Shown here piece by piece: positions 16,419 to 25,210 of a stretch of 64,000 nucleotides of DNA. The stretch lies in contig NZ_JBHRSZ010000004.1 of the NCBI RefSeq assembly GCF_042646085.1, forward strand, positions 620,001 through 684,000, given 5' to 3'. Positions within the stretch are counted from its first letter, which is position 1. Each line of letters starts with the position of its first letter. The DNA comes from Litoribrevibacter euphylliae (GTDB lineage Bacteria; Pseudomonadota; Gammaproteobacteria; Pseudomonadales; Litoribrevibacteraceae). The position numbers and the translations under genes were made by a program. The notes beneath the pieces are model-generated. The model saw nothing but the letters and a program-made list of their open reading frames with translations, did no database searches and was not told where the DNA came from.

Positions 16419-17078
16419 ATGAAAGTTTGGGATTTACCAACACGGCTCTATCACTGGGTTCAGGCAGTCTTGTTCGTAGGATTACTGGCTAGCGGTTTTT
16501 CGAAGGAGGATATGCATAGTGTTCTGGGAATCAGTCTGTTTGTACTGATTGTATGGCGCATCAGTTGGGGATTTGTTGGGAGTGAAACCAGTCGCTTTAG
16601 GCAATTTGTAAAATCACCTAAAGCGGTTGTTACCTACCTCAAGGGAGAGGGTTCAACACATGCTGAACACAGCATAGGGCACAACCCTGCGGGTGGTTGG
16701 ATGGTGGCGCTTATGATTACCGCCTTATTGCTTCAATGCTGTTTGGGGCTTTTGATTTCGGGGTTAATTGATTCCGCTTTGTTACCCGAGCTGTTGATCA
16801 GTGACACTACGTTAAGTTGGTTTGAAGATGCCCATTTCTATTTGGCCTACCTTTTGATCGGGTTGGTCTTAGTGCACCTGATGGCGATCGCTTTCTATAA
16901 ACTCTGCAAGAAACCCTTGGTATGGGCCATGGTTGTTGGGTATCAGAAAGCAAATATCTTGTTTAAGCAAGGCAATGCAGCTAAAGAAGTGGTAATAGCA
17001 TCCAATACCCGAGCACTTTTGATGCTAGTTGTTTCACTATTCGTTACTATGGCAATTATTGCGCCTTCAATAATGTGA
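16419..17078 (+). CDS. Cytochrome b561-type membrane dihaem protein
   Basis: A 219-residue membrane protein of the bacterial cytochrome b561/HydC-like family. The N-terminus 'KVWDLPTRLYHWVQAVLFVGLL' carries the first haem-ligand His. Four helices with further ligand His residues follow ('HNPAGGWMVALMITALLLQCC', 'DAHFYLAYLLIGLVLVHLMAIAFY'). Extra C-terminal hydrophobic residues may form a fifth helix. It would pass electrons between the quinone pool and a periplasmic acceptor, possibly cytochrome c'. ATG 16419 is chosen as it aligns with family starts and has GGGG upstream. The MarR gene follows 11 bases later. Confidence 0.9.
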   Translation: MKVWDLPTRLYHWVQAVLFVGLLASGFSKEDMHSVLGISLFVLIVWRISWGFVGSETSRFRQFVKSPKAVVTYLKGEGSTHAEHSIGHNPAGGWMVALMITALLLQCCLGLLISGLIDSALLPELLISDTTLSWFEDAHFYLAYLLIGLVLVHLMAIAFYKLCKKPLVWAMVVGYQKANILFKQGNAAKEVVIASNTRALLMLVVSLFVTMAIIAPSIM

Positions 17079-17089
17079 GACTGAATTAA

Positions 17090-17566
17090 ATGAGTGTTGA
17101 GTTTGATCGTCAAAGTAGCTTTGGTTGGTTGATTAATGTGATGGCCGGGCAGGCTTCAAAAATGTTTGATACTGAGTTAAAAAAGCATGGATTAACCATA
17201 GCGCTCTGGCCAACTCTGATGTGTTTGTGGGAAGAGGAAGGCGTGACTCAGCGGGATATCGCAATCAAATCCAAGGTTGAAAACTCAACCACTACACGAA
17301 CGTTAGATAAGCTAGAGAAACTTGAATTGGTCGAGCGACGACCTGATCCGGCCAGTCGTAGATCTTTCCGAATCTACCTTACTGAAAAGGGCAAAGCATT
17401 GAAGGATACGCTGTTACCCATTCCGGTAGCCGTGAATCAAGAGCTGCTGAGTGTCTTGGATGAGCAAGAGCGAGAGCAATTGATTCATCTGCTGAAAAAA
17501 ATGGTCAGCTCAGTTCAGCCTACAGGATATAGTAACCAGCACCGAGCAAATTCAACGCCATCGTGA
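17090..17566 (+). CDS. MarR family regulator of the cytochrome b561 operon
   Basis: A 158-residue MarR protein with the winged HTH 'LTIALWPTLMCLWEEEGVTQRDIAIKSKVENSTTTRTLDKLEKLELVERRPDPASRRSF' and helical dimerisation ends. It is co-transcribed with the cytochrome b561 gene and lies downstream of the 46 bp dyad. Autorepression, with control of the divergent cytochrome c' operon, is the simplest model. The signal (an electron acceptor, NO or a phenolic) is unknown. Its last 47 bp overlap the convergent membrane-protein gene ending at 17520, so the C-terminal tail 'QPTGYSNQHRANSTPS' is encoded over the opposite gene. Confidence 0.88.
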   Translation: MSVEFDRQSSFGWLINVMAGQASKMFDTELKKHGLTIALWPTLMCLWEEEGVTQRDIAIKSKVENSTTTRTLDKLEKLELVERRPDPASRRSFRIYLTEKGKALKDTLLPIPVAVNQELLSVLDEQEREQLIHLLKKMVSSVQPTGYSNQHRANSTPS

Positions 17567-17948
17567 TGAAGTCCGTTACAAAGATGAACAACATTGGCAT
17601 TTTGAATACCTGCCAGACACCACCGCCTTTTCGGTTTTCTAACGCCACCGGGACATTGAAGATGAACTGGGAACCATGGGCGATGCCGAAGATGAACAAC
17701 AAGAAGGCTTTTTGAGCATCATTCGGAAAGAGATCCAGGTTCAATAACAGCATAATGTTACAAAGAGCAAAGGCGAAGTTCATCCCGCCCAGAAAGCGGC
17801 CGGATTCAGCCAATACATCAAATAAGTGATGGCTTCGTTGCTCTCTTGGGGTGACGACTTTTGCAAAGCTACGGTGCTTGATGGAAAAGGTGTGAAAAGC
17901 CATCGAAAACCAGATGGCATTGATTATAAGTAAGCCGGTAAACATCAT
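17520..17948 (-). CDS. Small four-helix membrane protein of unknown function
   Basis: A 142-residue membrane protein with about four hydrophobic segments: 'MFTGLLIINAIWFSMAF', 'FLGGMNFAFALCNIMLLL', 'AFLLFIFGIAHGSQFIF' and 'MPMLFIFVTDFITMALNLL'. A basic stretch 'VALENRKGGGVWQ' is likely cytoplasmic. I do not recognise the family. The 3' end overlaps the convergent MarR gene by 47 bp. The gene stands alone, upstream of the ADH operon on the same strand. Confidence 0.7.
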   Translation of the reverse strand: MMFTGLLIINAIWFSMAFHTFSIKHRSFAKVVTPREQRSHHLFDVLAESGRFLGGMNFAFALCNIMLLLNLDLFPNDAQKAFLLFIFGIAHGSQFIFNVPVALENRKGGGVWQVFKMPMLFIFVTDFITMALNLLGAGYYIL

Positions 17949-18010
17949 GTTTCACCTCGTCGAGTGGTCTGTCAGTTGTTTTTATTAGCGTTTTTCTTTG
18001 TATTTTCTTC

Positions 18011-19012
18011 TTAGCGTTTCAACACAATGCGATAACGTGCATCCCCACTTTCAAGTCGTTTCATCGCATCATTGATCTGATCAAAACTAAATTCTTCAAT
18101 GATGGGCTTGATGTCATGACGACCCGCAAAGTCCAGCATGGTGGCGATGGTTGAAGGGCTACCCACCGGGGAGCTTGAAACGGAACGTTGTGCGTCCATC
18201 AAACCAAACACACTGATGTCCAGAGGTTCCAGGGTGGCACCCACAAAATGAAGGCGACCTTTCGGGGCCAAGGTGTTGATGTACCGATTCCAGTCGAGCT
18301 TTACATCCACTGTTGAGATGATCAGGTCGAATTGTTTGGCCGCTGCTTTAATGGCGTTTTTGTCGGTTGAGTTGATGACGGCATGGGCACCCATTTCCAA
18401 GGCTTCTTTTTGTTTCTGCTCAGAAGAGGTAAAGGCGGTGACATGACATCCCCAGGCGTTTAAAAATTGCAGTGCCAAATGACCCAGCCCGCCGATGCCA
18501 ATTACGGCTACACGATCCGTGGGTTTGATATTGAATTGCACTAGGGGGTTGAATACGGTAATTCCAGCACAGAACAGCGGCCCGGCAATGGCTTTGTCGA
18601 TATGACTCGGTAAAGCTACGACACTGGTGGCGTCTGCTCGTACTTTGTCAGCAAAGCCTCCATGCCGGCCAACGATGGTACCTGCAGCTTCATCGCAAAG
18701 ATTATGGTCGCCGGTGTTGCAGCTTCGGCAGTCGTGGCAATAGTCCGAGTGCCAGCCTAAGCCAACTAAATCGCCTTCAGAAAACTGGGTGACTTGATGG
18801 CCGACAGCGGAAATCGTGCCGATGACTTCATGCCCTGGAACGAACGGGTAGGAGGTCATTCCCCATTCATTGTTTAACATGCTCAGGTCACTGTGGCAGA
18901 TGCCGCAGAACTCCACCTTGATCTCTACGTCGTTTGGTCCCAGCTCACCCGGATCGTATTCGAACGGCGTTAATTCACCTGATGGTTCAAAGGCTGCGTA
19001 GGCTTTAATCAT
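18011..19012 (-). CDS. Zinc-dependent alcohol dehydrogenase, YahK/cinnamyl type
   Basis: A 333-residue medium-chain zinc dehydrogenase. Features: catalytic zinc ligands 'CGICHSD' and 'GHEVIG', the structural zinc tetrad 'CHDCRSCNTGDHNLC', the Rossmann motif 'VAVIGIGGLGHLALQF', and family ends 'LDFAGRHDIKP' and 'RLESGDARYRIVLK'. It probably reduces aldehydes with NADPH (YahK-like) or oxidises alcohols. Its ATG overlaps the stop of the tautomerase gene by four bases, and a TetR gene lies directly upstream in the same operon. The three probably answer to a shared small-molecule signal, possibly an aldehyde. Confidence 0.92.
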   Translation of the reverse strand: MIKAYAAFEPSGELTPFEYDPGELGPNDVEIKVEFCGICHSDLSMLNNEWGMTSYPFVPGHEVIGTISAVGHQVTQFSEGDLVGLGWHSDYCHDCRSCNTGDHNLCDEAAGTIVGRHGGFADKVRADATSVVALPSHIDKAIAGPLFCAGITVFNPLVQFNIKPTDRVAVIGIGGLGHLALQFLNAWGCHVTAFTSSEQKQKEALEMGAHAVINSTDKNAIKAAAKQFDLIISTVDVKLDWNRYINTLAPKGRLHFVGATLEPLDISVFGLMDAQRSVSSSPVGSPSTIATMLDFAGRHDIKPIIEEFSFDQINDAMKRLESGDARYRIVLKR

Positions 19013-19239
19013 GAGGGTTCTCCTTGCTTCTTCTGCATGCTCTTGAGCATGTTGGCTGTGATGGGGTTGCCACCAATGGCAAAGTTACCTTCCGGGGATT
19101 CATTAAGAATGACCCAGGCATTGGCTTTGATCTTGTTTCCAAGTACATCACCCACGGCATTGGTTAATGCCTGGATGAGTTGCTCTTTTTGCTCTTCTGT
19201 TAAGGCATTTTCTACACTGTTGTAGGTTATCACTGGCAT
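19009..19239 (-). CDS. 4-oxalocrotonate tautomerase family protein
   Basis: A 76-residue tautomerase: 'MPVITYNSVENALTEEQKEQLIQALTNAVGDVLG' with Pro2, the catalytic base of the family after removal of Met1. 'WVILNESPEGNFAIGGNPIT' resembles the conserved strand-loop. It is slightly longer than the usual 60-62 residues because of a C-terminal tail. Members tautomerise unsaturated keto acids or detoxify halogenated acids. It lies between TetR (4-bp gap) and ADH (4-bp overlap), suggesting tight translational coupling in one transcript. Confidence 0.88.
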   Translation of the reverse strand: MPVITYNSVENALTEEQKEQLIQALTNAVGDVLGNKIKANAWVILNESPEGNFAIGGNPITANMLKSMQKKQGEPS

Positions 19240-19242
19240 GGG

Positions 19243-19932
19243 TTAATCCTCTTTCTTGGTTTTAGAAACATTGGTCTTTGAAGCGTTTGAGTTCGAAGCG
19301 ATACCGTTAAGAATTCGGTTTACGGTTCGCCAGTAGAGCGCTCTTACTTCGTCTTCTGAGCGTGGAAGCAGTCCGCCAATATAGAGTGAAAAAAATCCGG
19401 TAAAGGAGGCGAGTAGTAGAACGGATACTTCGCCGGGATGATCCTCTTTAAACACGCCTTCTTTGATGCATTCGTGAATACGAGCGCTGTAAAAATCGAA
19501 GGAGATTTTCGAGTCTTTTCTTAAATCGTCGTGGTTGGCTAATTCATCTTTGGTGTCGGATTTTACAAAGATCAGCTCAAAGTATTTTGGGTGATCCAAA
19601 ACAAAATTGAGTGCGTTTTCCAGTGTCTGATGGAATCGTTTTTCCGCCGTTTTTTCTTCTAGTGCTGGCATCAAATAACTTGTGTAGGTTCCAAATCCGG
19701 TCTTAATGATCTGATGGAACAAAGCTTCTTTATTGCTGTAGTGACGATAAATTGCAGTCGCTGAAATGCCCACTCTCTGCGCAATGTTTCGCATGGATAA
19801 GCCTTTGTAGCCCACCTCCATGTATTGCTCTAGAGCACGTTCCAAAATGATGTCTTTTGTACTGTTCGAAGTGCTGCTTGGGCTGTTATTTAAATTGCTA
19901 GCTAAACTGTTATTTGTCGATTCTGAAGTCAT
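19243..19932 (-). CDS. TetR family regulator of the tautomerase-ADH operon
   Basis: A 229-residue TetR regulator. An extended N-terminal tail rich in Asn and Ser (MTSESTNNSLASNLNNSPSS) precedes the HTH 'ILERALEQYMEVGYKGLSMRNIAQRVGISATAIYRHYSNKEALFHQII'. The C-terminal ligand domain has no recognisable signature. The C-terminus is again Asn/Ser/Lys-rich (SNSNASKTNVSKTKKED), probably from short duplications. It is the first gene of the operon with the tautomerase and the ADH, and a perfect TetR-like dyad lies 24 bp upstream, indicating autoregulation. The divergent katG gene shares this control region. Confidence 0.9.
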   Translation of the reverse strand: MTSESTNNSLASNLNNSPSSTSNSTKDIILERALEQYMEVGYKGLSMRNIAQRVGISATAIYRHYSNKEALFHQIIKTGFGTYTSYLMPALEEKTAEKRFHQTLENALNFVLDHPKYFELIFVKSDTKDELANHDDLRKDSKISFDFYSARIHECIKEGVFKEDHPGEVSVLLLASFTGFFSLYIGGLLPRSEDEVRALYWRTVNRILNGIASNSNASKTNVSKTKKED

Positions 19933-19955
19933 GGATAAGAGGCTAAATAATGATT

Positions 19956-19975
19956 AAGTTAACACATGTTAACTT
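19956..19975. promoter_or_regulatory. Candidate TetR operator
   Basis: AAGTTAAC-ACAT-GTTAACTT, perfect 8 bp arms, just upstream of the TetR start and in the divergent region to katG. A second, looser inverted repeat (ATTGATAAG / CTTATCAAT) lies further towards katG at 19979-19987 and near 20022-20030. Confidence 0.7.
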
Positions 19976-20125
19976 TGTATTGATAAGAAAGTCAACTGAC
20001 TGTTTTTTAGTCTCATAATCCTTATCAATCGGAGGGATTAAGGAATTCAATTGGTGAGTTCAGCCTTGCCTATCTATAACTATAAAGGCTTTCAAAAATT
20101 CAGATCATGTTGGGGAGAAGACGTT

Positions 20126-22330
20126 ATGTCTGATAGCAATAAGTGCCCATTTTCAGGAGCACACAAGAGCCACACAGCTGGTGGTGGGACAGGTAATAAA
20201 GATTGGTGGCCGAATCAGTTGAATCTTAGCATTCTTCATCAGCATTCCAATTTATCGAATCCGATGAAGGGAGCTTTCAACTATGCTGAGGCGTTTAAGA
20301 GTCTCGATTTAGACGCTGTCAGACAGGATCTTTATGCGTTGATGACCGATTCTCAAGATTGGTGGCCAGCGGATTACGGCCATTACGGGCCTTTGTTTAT
20401 TCGAATGGCATGGCACAGCGCCGGAACCTATCGAACGTCGGATGGCCGAGGTGGCGCTTCTACGGGTTCACAGCGATTTGCGCCACTGAACAGTTGGCCT
20501 GACAACGGGAACCTGGATAAAGCGCGTCGTCTGTTATGGCCAATCAAACAGAAATATGGCGAGAAACTGTCATGGGCTGATTTGATGATTCTGGCCGGTA
20601 ACTGTGCATTGGAATCCATGGGCTTTAAGACCTTTGGATTTGGTGGTGGTCGTGAAGATATTTGGGAGCCGGAAGAAGACATCTACTGGGGAGCTGAAGG
20701 TGAATGGCTAGCAACCAGTGAGAAAGAGAACAGCCGTTACTCTGGGGATCGTGAACTGGATAATCCACTTGCAGCGGTTCAAATGGGCTTGATTTATGTG
20801 AACCCGGAAGGGCCGGATGGTAATCCTGATCCTCTGGCGTCAGCGCAAGACATTCGCGATACCTTTGGTCGAATGGCGATGGACGATTATGAAACCGTGG
20901 CGTTGACGGCGGGCGGTCACACCTTTGGTAAGGCGCACGGTGCTGGCGATGCTGCACATGTGGGACCTGAACCAGAAGCAGCGCCATTACAAGAAATGGG
21001 CTTGGGCTGGATCAGCAGTCATGCCAGCGGCAAAGGCAGCGATACCATTACCAGTGGCATCGAAGGCGCCTGGACGCCAAACCCTGTGAAGTGGGATACC
21101 GGTTACTTTGATGTGTTATTCGGTTACGAATGGGAGCTTTCGAAGAGCCCGGCAGGTGCCCATCAGTGGGTTCCAAAAGGGTTAACTGAAAGTGACATGG
21201 CACCAGATGCAGGCGATGCGAGTAAGCGGGTTGGCATTATGATGACCACCGCCGACATGGCGTTAAGAGAAGATCCTGAATTCCGCAAGATTTCTGAGCG
21301 CTTCCATAAAAACCCGGACGAGTTTGCGGATGCCTTTGCCCGTGCTTGGTTTAAGTTAACACACCGAGATATGGGGCCAATTGCTCGTTACCTGGGGCCA
21401 TTGGTGCCAGGGGAAGAGTTGATTTGGCAAGATCCGATTCCTAAGGCAACACAATCTTCGATTGATGACAAAGATGTCGCGGATTTAAAAGCTAAACTGC
21501 TAACGTCTGGACTATCCGTGTCTGAGTTGGTGTCGACGGCTTGGGCGTCCGCGTCTACGTTCCGTGGCTCGGATAAACGTGGTGGTGCTAATGGCGCAAG
21601 AATCCGTTTGGCACCGCAAAAAGATTGGGAGGTGAATCAACCGCAACAGCTCGCCAAGGTGTTAGGTCAGTTAGAAGCAATTCAAGCTGAGTTCAACCAA
21701 TCTGGTAGTAAGCAGGTTTCCTTAGCGGATCTGATTGTCTTGGGTGGTTGTGCCGGTATTGAACAAGCGGCGAAAGAAGCCGGTTTCTCAGTGACGGTTC
21801 CGTTCACTCCGGGTCGTGCTGACGCGACACAAGAACAAACGGATGTTGAGTCGTTTGACGTGCTTAAACCGATTGCTGATGGCTTTCGAAATTACGTGGC
21901 TGACGGCATCGCAATGAGATCAGAAGACTTGCTAGTGGATCGAGCTCAGCTTATGGGGCTATCGGCACCAGAAATGACCGTGCTAATGGGCGGCTTAAAA
22001 GCCATCAACATTAATGCGGATCAATCCAATCGTGGTGTGCTAACTAAGCAGCCAGGCGCGTTAAGCAATGACTTCTTCGTGAATGTGTTGGATATCGCGA
22101 CTGCATGGAAACCTGTCTCTGACAAAGAAGATGTCTTTGAAGGCGTGGATCGTTCCAGCGGTTCAGTGAAGTGGACAGCCACTCGTGTGGATTTGATCTT
22201 TGGGTCGAACTCGCAATTAAGAGCATTGGCAGAAGTCTATGCTTCAGATGATGCCAAAGAACGCTTCGTTCAGGACTTTGTTGCCGCCTGGGACAAAGTG
22301 ATGAATGCAGATCGTTTTGATGTTGCTTAA
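20126..22330 (+). CDS. katG: Catalase-peroxidase KatG
   Basis: A 734-residue bifunctional haem catalase-peroxidase that removes hydrogen peroxide and oxidises organic donors. The distal site 'RMAWHSAGTYR' has Arg93, Trp96 and His97. Tyr224 ('GLIYVNPEGP') and Met250 complete the Met-Tyr-Trp adduct with Trp96, and His265 ('GGHTFGKAHG') is the proximal ligand. The C-terminal non-haem domain is full length. The frame is open to 20051, but ATG 20126 has GGGGAGAAG before it and gives the usual length. It is divergent from the TetR operon, and a bidirectional terminator follows. OxyR control is expected but no site was identified with confidence. Confidence 0.97.
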   Translation: MSDSNKCPFSGAHKSHTAGGGTGNKDWWPNQLNLSILHQHSNLSNPMKGAFNYAEAFKSLDLDAVRQDLYALMTDSQDWWPADYGHYGPLFIRMAWHSAGTYRTSDGRGGASTGSQRFAPLNSWPDNGNLDKARRLLWPIKQKYGEKLSWADLMILAGNCALESMGFKTFGFGGGREDIWEPEEDIYWGAEGEWLATSEKENSRYSGDRELDNPLAAVQMGLIYVNPEGPDGNPDPLASAQDIRDTFGRMAMDDYETVALTAGGHTFGKAHGAGDAAHVGPEPEAAPLQEMGLGWISSHASGKGSDTITSGIEGAWTPNPVKWDTGYFDVLFGYEWELSKSPAGAHQWVPKGLTESDMAPDAGDASKRVGIMMTTADMALREDPEFRKISERFHKNPDEFADAFARAWFKLTHRDMGPIARYLGPLVPGEELIWQDPIPKATQSSIDDKDVADLKAKLLTSGLSVSELVSTAWASASTFRGSDKRGGANGARIRLAPQKDWEVNQPQQLAKVLGQLEAIQAEFNQSGSKQVSLADLIVLGGCAGIEQAAKEAGFSVTVPFTPGRADATQEQTDVESFDVLKPIADGFRNYVADGIAMRSEDLLVDRAQLMGLSAPEMTVLMGGLKAININADQSNRGVLTKQPGALSNDFFVNVLDIATAWKPVSDKEDVFEGVDRSSGSVKWTATRVDLIFGSNSQLRALAEVYASDDAKERFVQDFVAAWDKVMNADRFDVA

Positions 22331-22393
22331 TTTTTATCTGGCTTAGTTTATGTGATTGAGCTTTATATAGTTAAGTAAGCCGTAGCCCCAAAA

Positions 22394-22422
22394 AAAAGAC
22401 CAGCCAAATTGGCTGGTCTTTT
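22394..22422. terminator. Bidirectional rho-independent terminator between katG and efpL
   Basis: AAAAGACCAGCC (22394-22405) and GGCTGGTCTTTT (22411-22422) form a 12 bp stem with an AAATT loop between convergent genes. Confidence 0.92.
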
Positions 22423-22438
22423 ACGTTCTCAGCGAATG

Positions 22439-23014
22439 TTACTTAGAATCCACTCGGCCCATGAACTTACGTTCTTCGGTATTGATCTTGATGCGATCAC
22501 CCGTTGAAATGTGCTCAGGTACTTGAACCGTCAAGCCAGTAGACAGGGTTGCAGGCTTTGTACGTGAGGTTGCAGAAGCACCTTTGATAGATGGGTCGGT
22601 TTGCTCGATCACTAAATCTACACTTGGTGGAAGTTCTAGGCCAACAGCAGCGCCATCAACCACAACGATGTAAATTCCTTGCGTCTCTTCAGTAATGAAA
22701 AGCACTTCGTCTTCGATGGACGCTTTGTTCAAGTTGTATGGCGTATAGTCTTCATTGTCCATGAATACATATTCTTCACCATCAATGTAAGAGAAACTTG
22801 CAGGACGCTTAATGAGATCTGCCAGGTTCAGCATTTCAGAATCTTTGAAGGTTTCGTCAACCTTGCCACCCGTTACAACGTCGTACATACGCATACGATA
22901 AATGCTGCCACCTGCGCGGCCTTGTGGTACAGAACGCTCGATGTCTTTAACAATAAGTACACGGCCGTTAAATTCGATGGCCTGATTCTTTTTAATTTCA
23001 CTTGCCTTCGGCAT
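22439..23014 (-). CDS. efpL: Elongation factor P-like protein EfpL (YeiP)
   Basis: A 191-residue translation factor of the EF-P family. It matches E. coli YeiP/EfpL rather than EF-P: 'EIKKNQAIEFNGRVLIVKDIER', the loop 'VPQGRAGGSIYRMRMYDV' with Arg33 at the tip (same position as in E. coli EfpL) in place of the modified lysine of EF-P, 'SYIDGEEYVFMDNEDYTPYNL', 'GASATSRTKPATLSTGL' and the final 'TEERKFMGRVDSK'. EfpL rescues ribosomes stalled at proline-containing motifs. Three OB-fold-like domains are complete. No amino-acid change suggests loss of function. Confidence 0.95.
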   Translation of the reverse strand: MPKASEIKKNQAIEFNGRVLIVKDIERSVPQGRAGGSIYRMRMYDVVTGGKVDETFKDSEMLNLADLIKRPASFSYIDGEEYVFMDNEDYTPYNLNKASIEDEVLFITEETQGIYIVVVDGAAVGLELPPSVDLVIEQTDPSIKGASATSRTKPATLSTGLTVQVPEHISTGDRIKINTEERKFMGRVDSK

Positions 23015-23120
23015 GGCTACTTTTCCTATACAAGTCTCTTATAGATTGGGGCGTGTGACCCCAGTTAAAAAAGTGCCTAATTTATCATGAAAAGAGGGAG
23101 ATGAAGAGGCTTGTTTAGAG

Positions 23121-23166
23121 CTTTCATCGCTATGGCGGAGTGTAGGAGGTATCCATAGCGATGAAA
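23121..23166. repeat. 15 bp perfect inverted repeat
   Basis: CTTTCATCGCTATGG (23121-23135) and CCATAGCGATGAAAG (23152-23166) with a 16-base loop lie between efpL and a binding-protein gene. No T run, so it is either a weak terminator or a protein-binding dyad. Confidence 0.65.
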
Positions 23167-23180
23167 GTGGAGGGAACGGA

Positions 23181-23912
23181 CTATTTGATGTACTTATTGA
23201 CCAACTCTTGGAATTTTCCGCTGGCTTTTATTTCTTTCAAGCCTTGATTGAAATCCTGGATGATTTGTTGATGTTTAGGGTTTTTCTTGCCTACAGCAAT
23301 GTGCATGGGTTTGGTCGATAGGGGATTGGTCACAAAGGTAATTTTGCCGAGCATTTCGGGGGCTTCTTTTGCTAGTAATGATTTAGCAACAAGTTCGTCT
23401 TCCAATGTGAGATCAATTCGTCCAGCGACTAGCTTTTTAACGTTGGATACTAAATCTTTGGTTTCATGGCGTTTAAAGTTGGTCGCATTTAAAAATTCAT
23501 CTCCATAGCCATAACCCCTTACGACGCCAATGTTTTTACCTGTGAGGCTGTCCATTCCGTTGTACTGAAAAGAATCCTTGGATCTCATGATGAACTTTAT
23601 TTCGTTTGATAGGTAATCATCGCTAAAGGCTAGGTATTCGCTTCGCTCTTGAGTAAACCAGGCGGAAGCTAGGACATCATACTGTGCATTCTTAACGCCG
23701 TTCAATGCGCGTGCCCAAGGAACGAAATTCATTTTGATCTGGTAGCCCTTTGGCTCCAAAGCTGCTCGAACAATTTCGATGGAAAGCCCTTGTCCAGCGG
23801 CATCTTCATCCACAAAGGGCGGCCAAGGATCTTGAGCAATGGTGAGTGTTTGGGCGTGACTGCTTACTGTGAATAGCAAGCAGAATAGGGTAGAAATCAA
23901 AGCTCTAATCAT
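23181..23912 (-). CDS. Orphan solute-binding protein, family 3
   Basis: A 243-residue periplasmic protein: signal peptide (MIRALISTLFCLLFTVSSHA), 'LTIAQDPWPPFVDEDAAGQGLSIEIVRAALE', 'KMNFVPWARALNGVKNAQYDVLASAWFTQERSEYLAFSDDYL', 'GKNIGVVRGYGYGDEF', 'VKKLVAGRIDLTLEDELVAK' and a 'ELVNKYIK' end. The fold is complete. The acidic position after 'RIDLTLEDE' and the Trp-rich ligand cleft fit a small-amino-acid or cyclic-compound binder, but nothing fixes the ligand. No ABC genes are near. It is a single gene with AT-rich flanks. Confidence 0.87.
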   Translation of the reverse strand: MIRALISTLFCLLFTVSSHAQTLTIAQDPWPPFVDEDAAGQGLSIEIVRAALEPKGYQIKMNFVPWARALNGVKNAQYDVLASAWFTQERSEYLAFSDDYLSNEIKFIMRSKDSFQYNGMDSLTGKNIGVVRGYGYGDEFLNATNFKRHETKDLVSNVKKLVAGRIDLTLEDELVAKSLLAKEAPEMLGKITFVTNPLSTKPMHIAVGKKNPKHQQIIQDFNQGLKEIKASGKFQELVNKYIK

Positions 23913-24056
23913 CGTAATTACTCCTGATTATTAGTAATGAGATTAGTAGCAATGGTTGGCTTCGCAAGTGTGGTACAGAGTGTTGCTTGAATGGGCAGGA
24001 GATAATCGAGTACGTGCCGTTAGGAGAAAGGGGAATAAGAGGAGAAGGGCATAGAA

Positions 24057-24092
24057 ATAAGGGCCACTCAGATCGAGTGACCCTTATACAGT
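24057..24092 (-). terminator. Hairpin terminator of the 24094-25098 gene
   Basis: ATAAGGGCCACTC (24057-24069) pairs with GAGTGACCCTTAT (24075-24087) apart from one C/A mismatch. On the minus strand TTATTTCT follows. Confidence 0.65.
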
Positions 24093-24093
24093 G

Positions 24094-25098
24094 TTAGAAA
24101 CCTTCCAAAACAATTTTGCCGCGAGATGTACCCGATTCGAGTATTCTGTGGGCTTCCATCACGTTAGCGGCGTTGATGCTACCGAGGTGTTTAGCCAAGG
24201 TGGTTTTGATTTTGCCTTGATCAATCAAAGATGCCACTTGATTTAGCAATTGATGCTGTTTGATTTGATCGTCTGTTTGGAACATAGAGCGGGTGTACAT
24301 AAACTCCCAATGCAAAGATATGCTTTTTAATTTGAGCTTTCTGACATCCAATTCTTTCGGGTCATCAATTAATGCCAAGCGGCCTTGCGGCTTCAGGCTA
24401 GTAATGATTTCATCCAAATGATCATCTGTATTGGTTAATGAAATTACCGTGTCCACTTGATCAATGCCAATGGCGTTTAGTTCTTCACTGAGTGGGTTCC
24501 TGTGATTGATGACTTGATCAGCCCCCAGCTCAAGCAGCCATTCTTTGCTTTCATCGCGAGAAGCCGTTGCAATGATGTTCAGTTGAGTCAGCTGTTTTGC
24601 TAGCTGAACAAGAATGGAGCCAACACCGCCGGCGGCGCCAACCACTAGAACCGTTTCCTGACTGTCGTCGGAATAGTTCAAACGATCAAACAGAAGTTCC
24701 CATGCAGTAATAGCGGTGAGAGGCAAAGCGGCTGCTTCGGCATTGTTGATACTTCTTGGTGCTAAGCCTGCGATACGTTCATCTACTAGATGAAATTCAC
24801 TGTTGGTACCTGGGCGGGTTAGATCGCCTGCGTAAAACACTTTGTCGCCAGGCCTGAACAATGTGACTTTGTCGCCAATGGCTTCAACCGTCCCGACGGC
24901 ATCCCAGCCTAAAATCTTGTAGTCGGAGCCTTGAGGCTCTGCGCCCATGCGAACTTTAGTGTCAACCGGGTTCACTGAGATAGCATCTATTTTCACTAAT
25001 ACGTCGTGGCCGGTAGCGCTTGGTTTGTCGACTTCGATATCCAGTAGTGATGTGTCAGTTAATTGTGGGGTAGGGGTTTGGTAGCCAATGGCTTTCAT
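24094..25098 (-). CDS. Zinc-type alcohol dehydrogenase/quinone oxidoreductase family protein
   Basis: A 334-residue MDR protein of the 'zinc-binding alcohol dehydrogenase family' lineage that lacks the zinc ligands: 'MKAIGYQTPTPQLTDTSLLDIEVDKPSATGHDVLVKIDAISVNPVDTKVR', 'GDKVFYAGDLTRPGTNSEFHLVDER', the Rossmann motif 'VLVVGAAGGVGSILVQLAKQ', 'LLELGADQVINHR' and 'ILESGTSRGKIVL'. It probably reduces quinones or enones with NADPH. ATG 25098 is preferred over the upstream start at 25122 because AGGAG stands seven bases before it. A LysR gene (25211) is divergent and probably controls it. Confidence 0.9.
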   Translation of the reverse strand: MKAIGYQTPTPQLTDTSLLDIEVDKPSATGHDVLVKIDAISVNPVDTKVRMGAEPQGSDYKILGWDAVGTVEAIGDKVTLFRPGDKVFYAGDLTRPGTNSEFHLVDERIAGLAPRSINNAEAAALPLTAITAWELLFDRLNYSDDSQETVLVVGAAGGVGSILVQLAKQLTQLNIIATASRDESKEWLLELGADQVINHRNPLSEELNAIGIDQVDTVISLTNTDDHLDEIITSLKPQGRLALIDDPKELDVRKLKLKSISLHWEFMYTRSMFQTDDQIKQHQLLNQVASLIDQGKIKTTLAKHLGSINAANVMEAHRILESGTSRGKIVLEGF

Positions 25099-25210
25099 GT
25101 CTGAGCTCCTAAAATCGAACAACTAAATAAGATAGGGACAGATTAAATGTAAATTCTATTTTGAAAAATAAGGTATTATTTAACTTACTTTCAAAAAATA
25201 TTTGATAATT

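Noticed and set aside
20428..20987. Two minus-strand ORFs opposite katG
   Set aside because: They are complements of the conserved katG coding sequence; katG homology explains the region.
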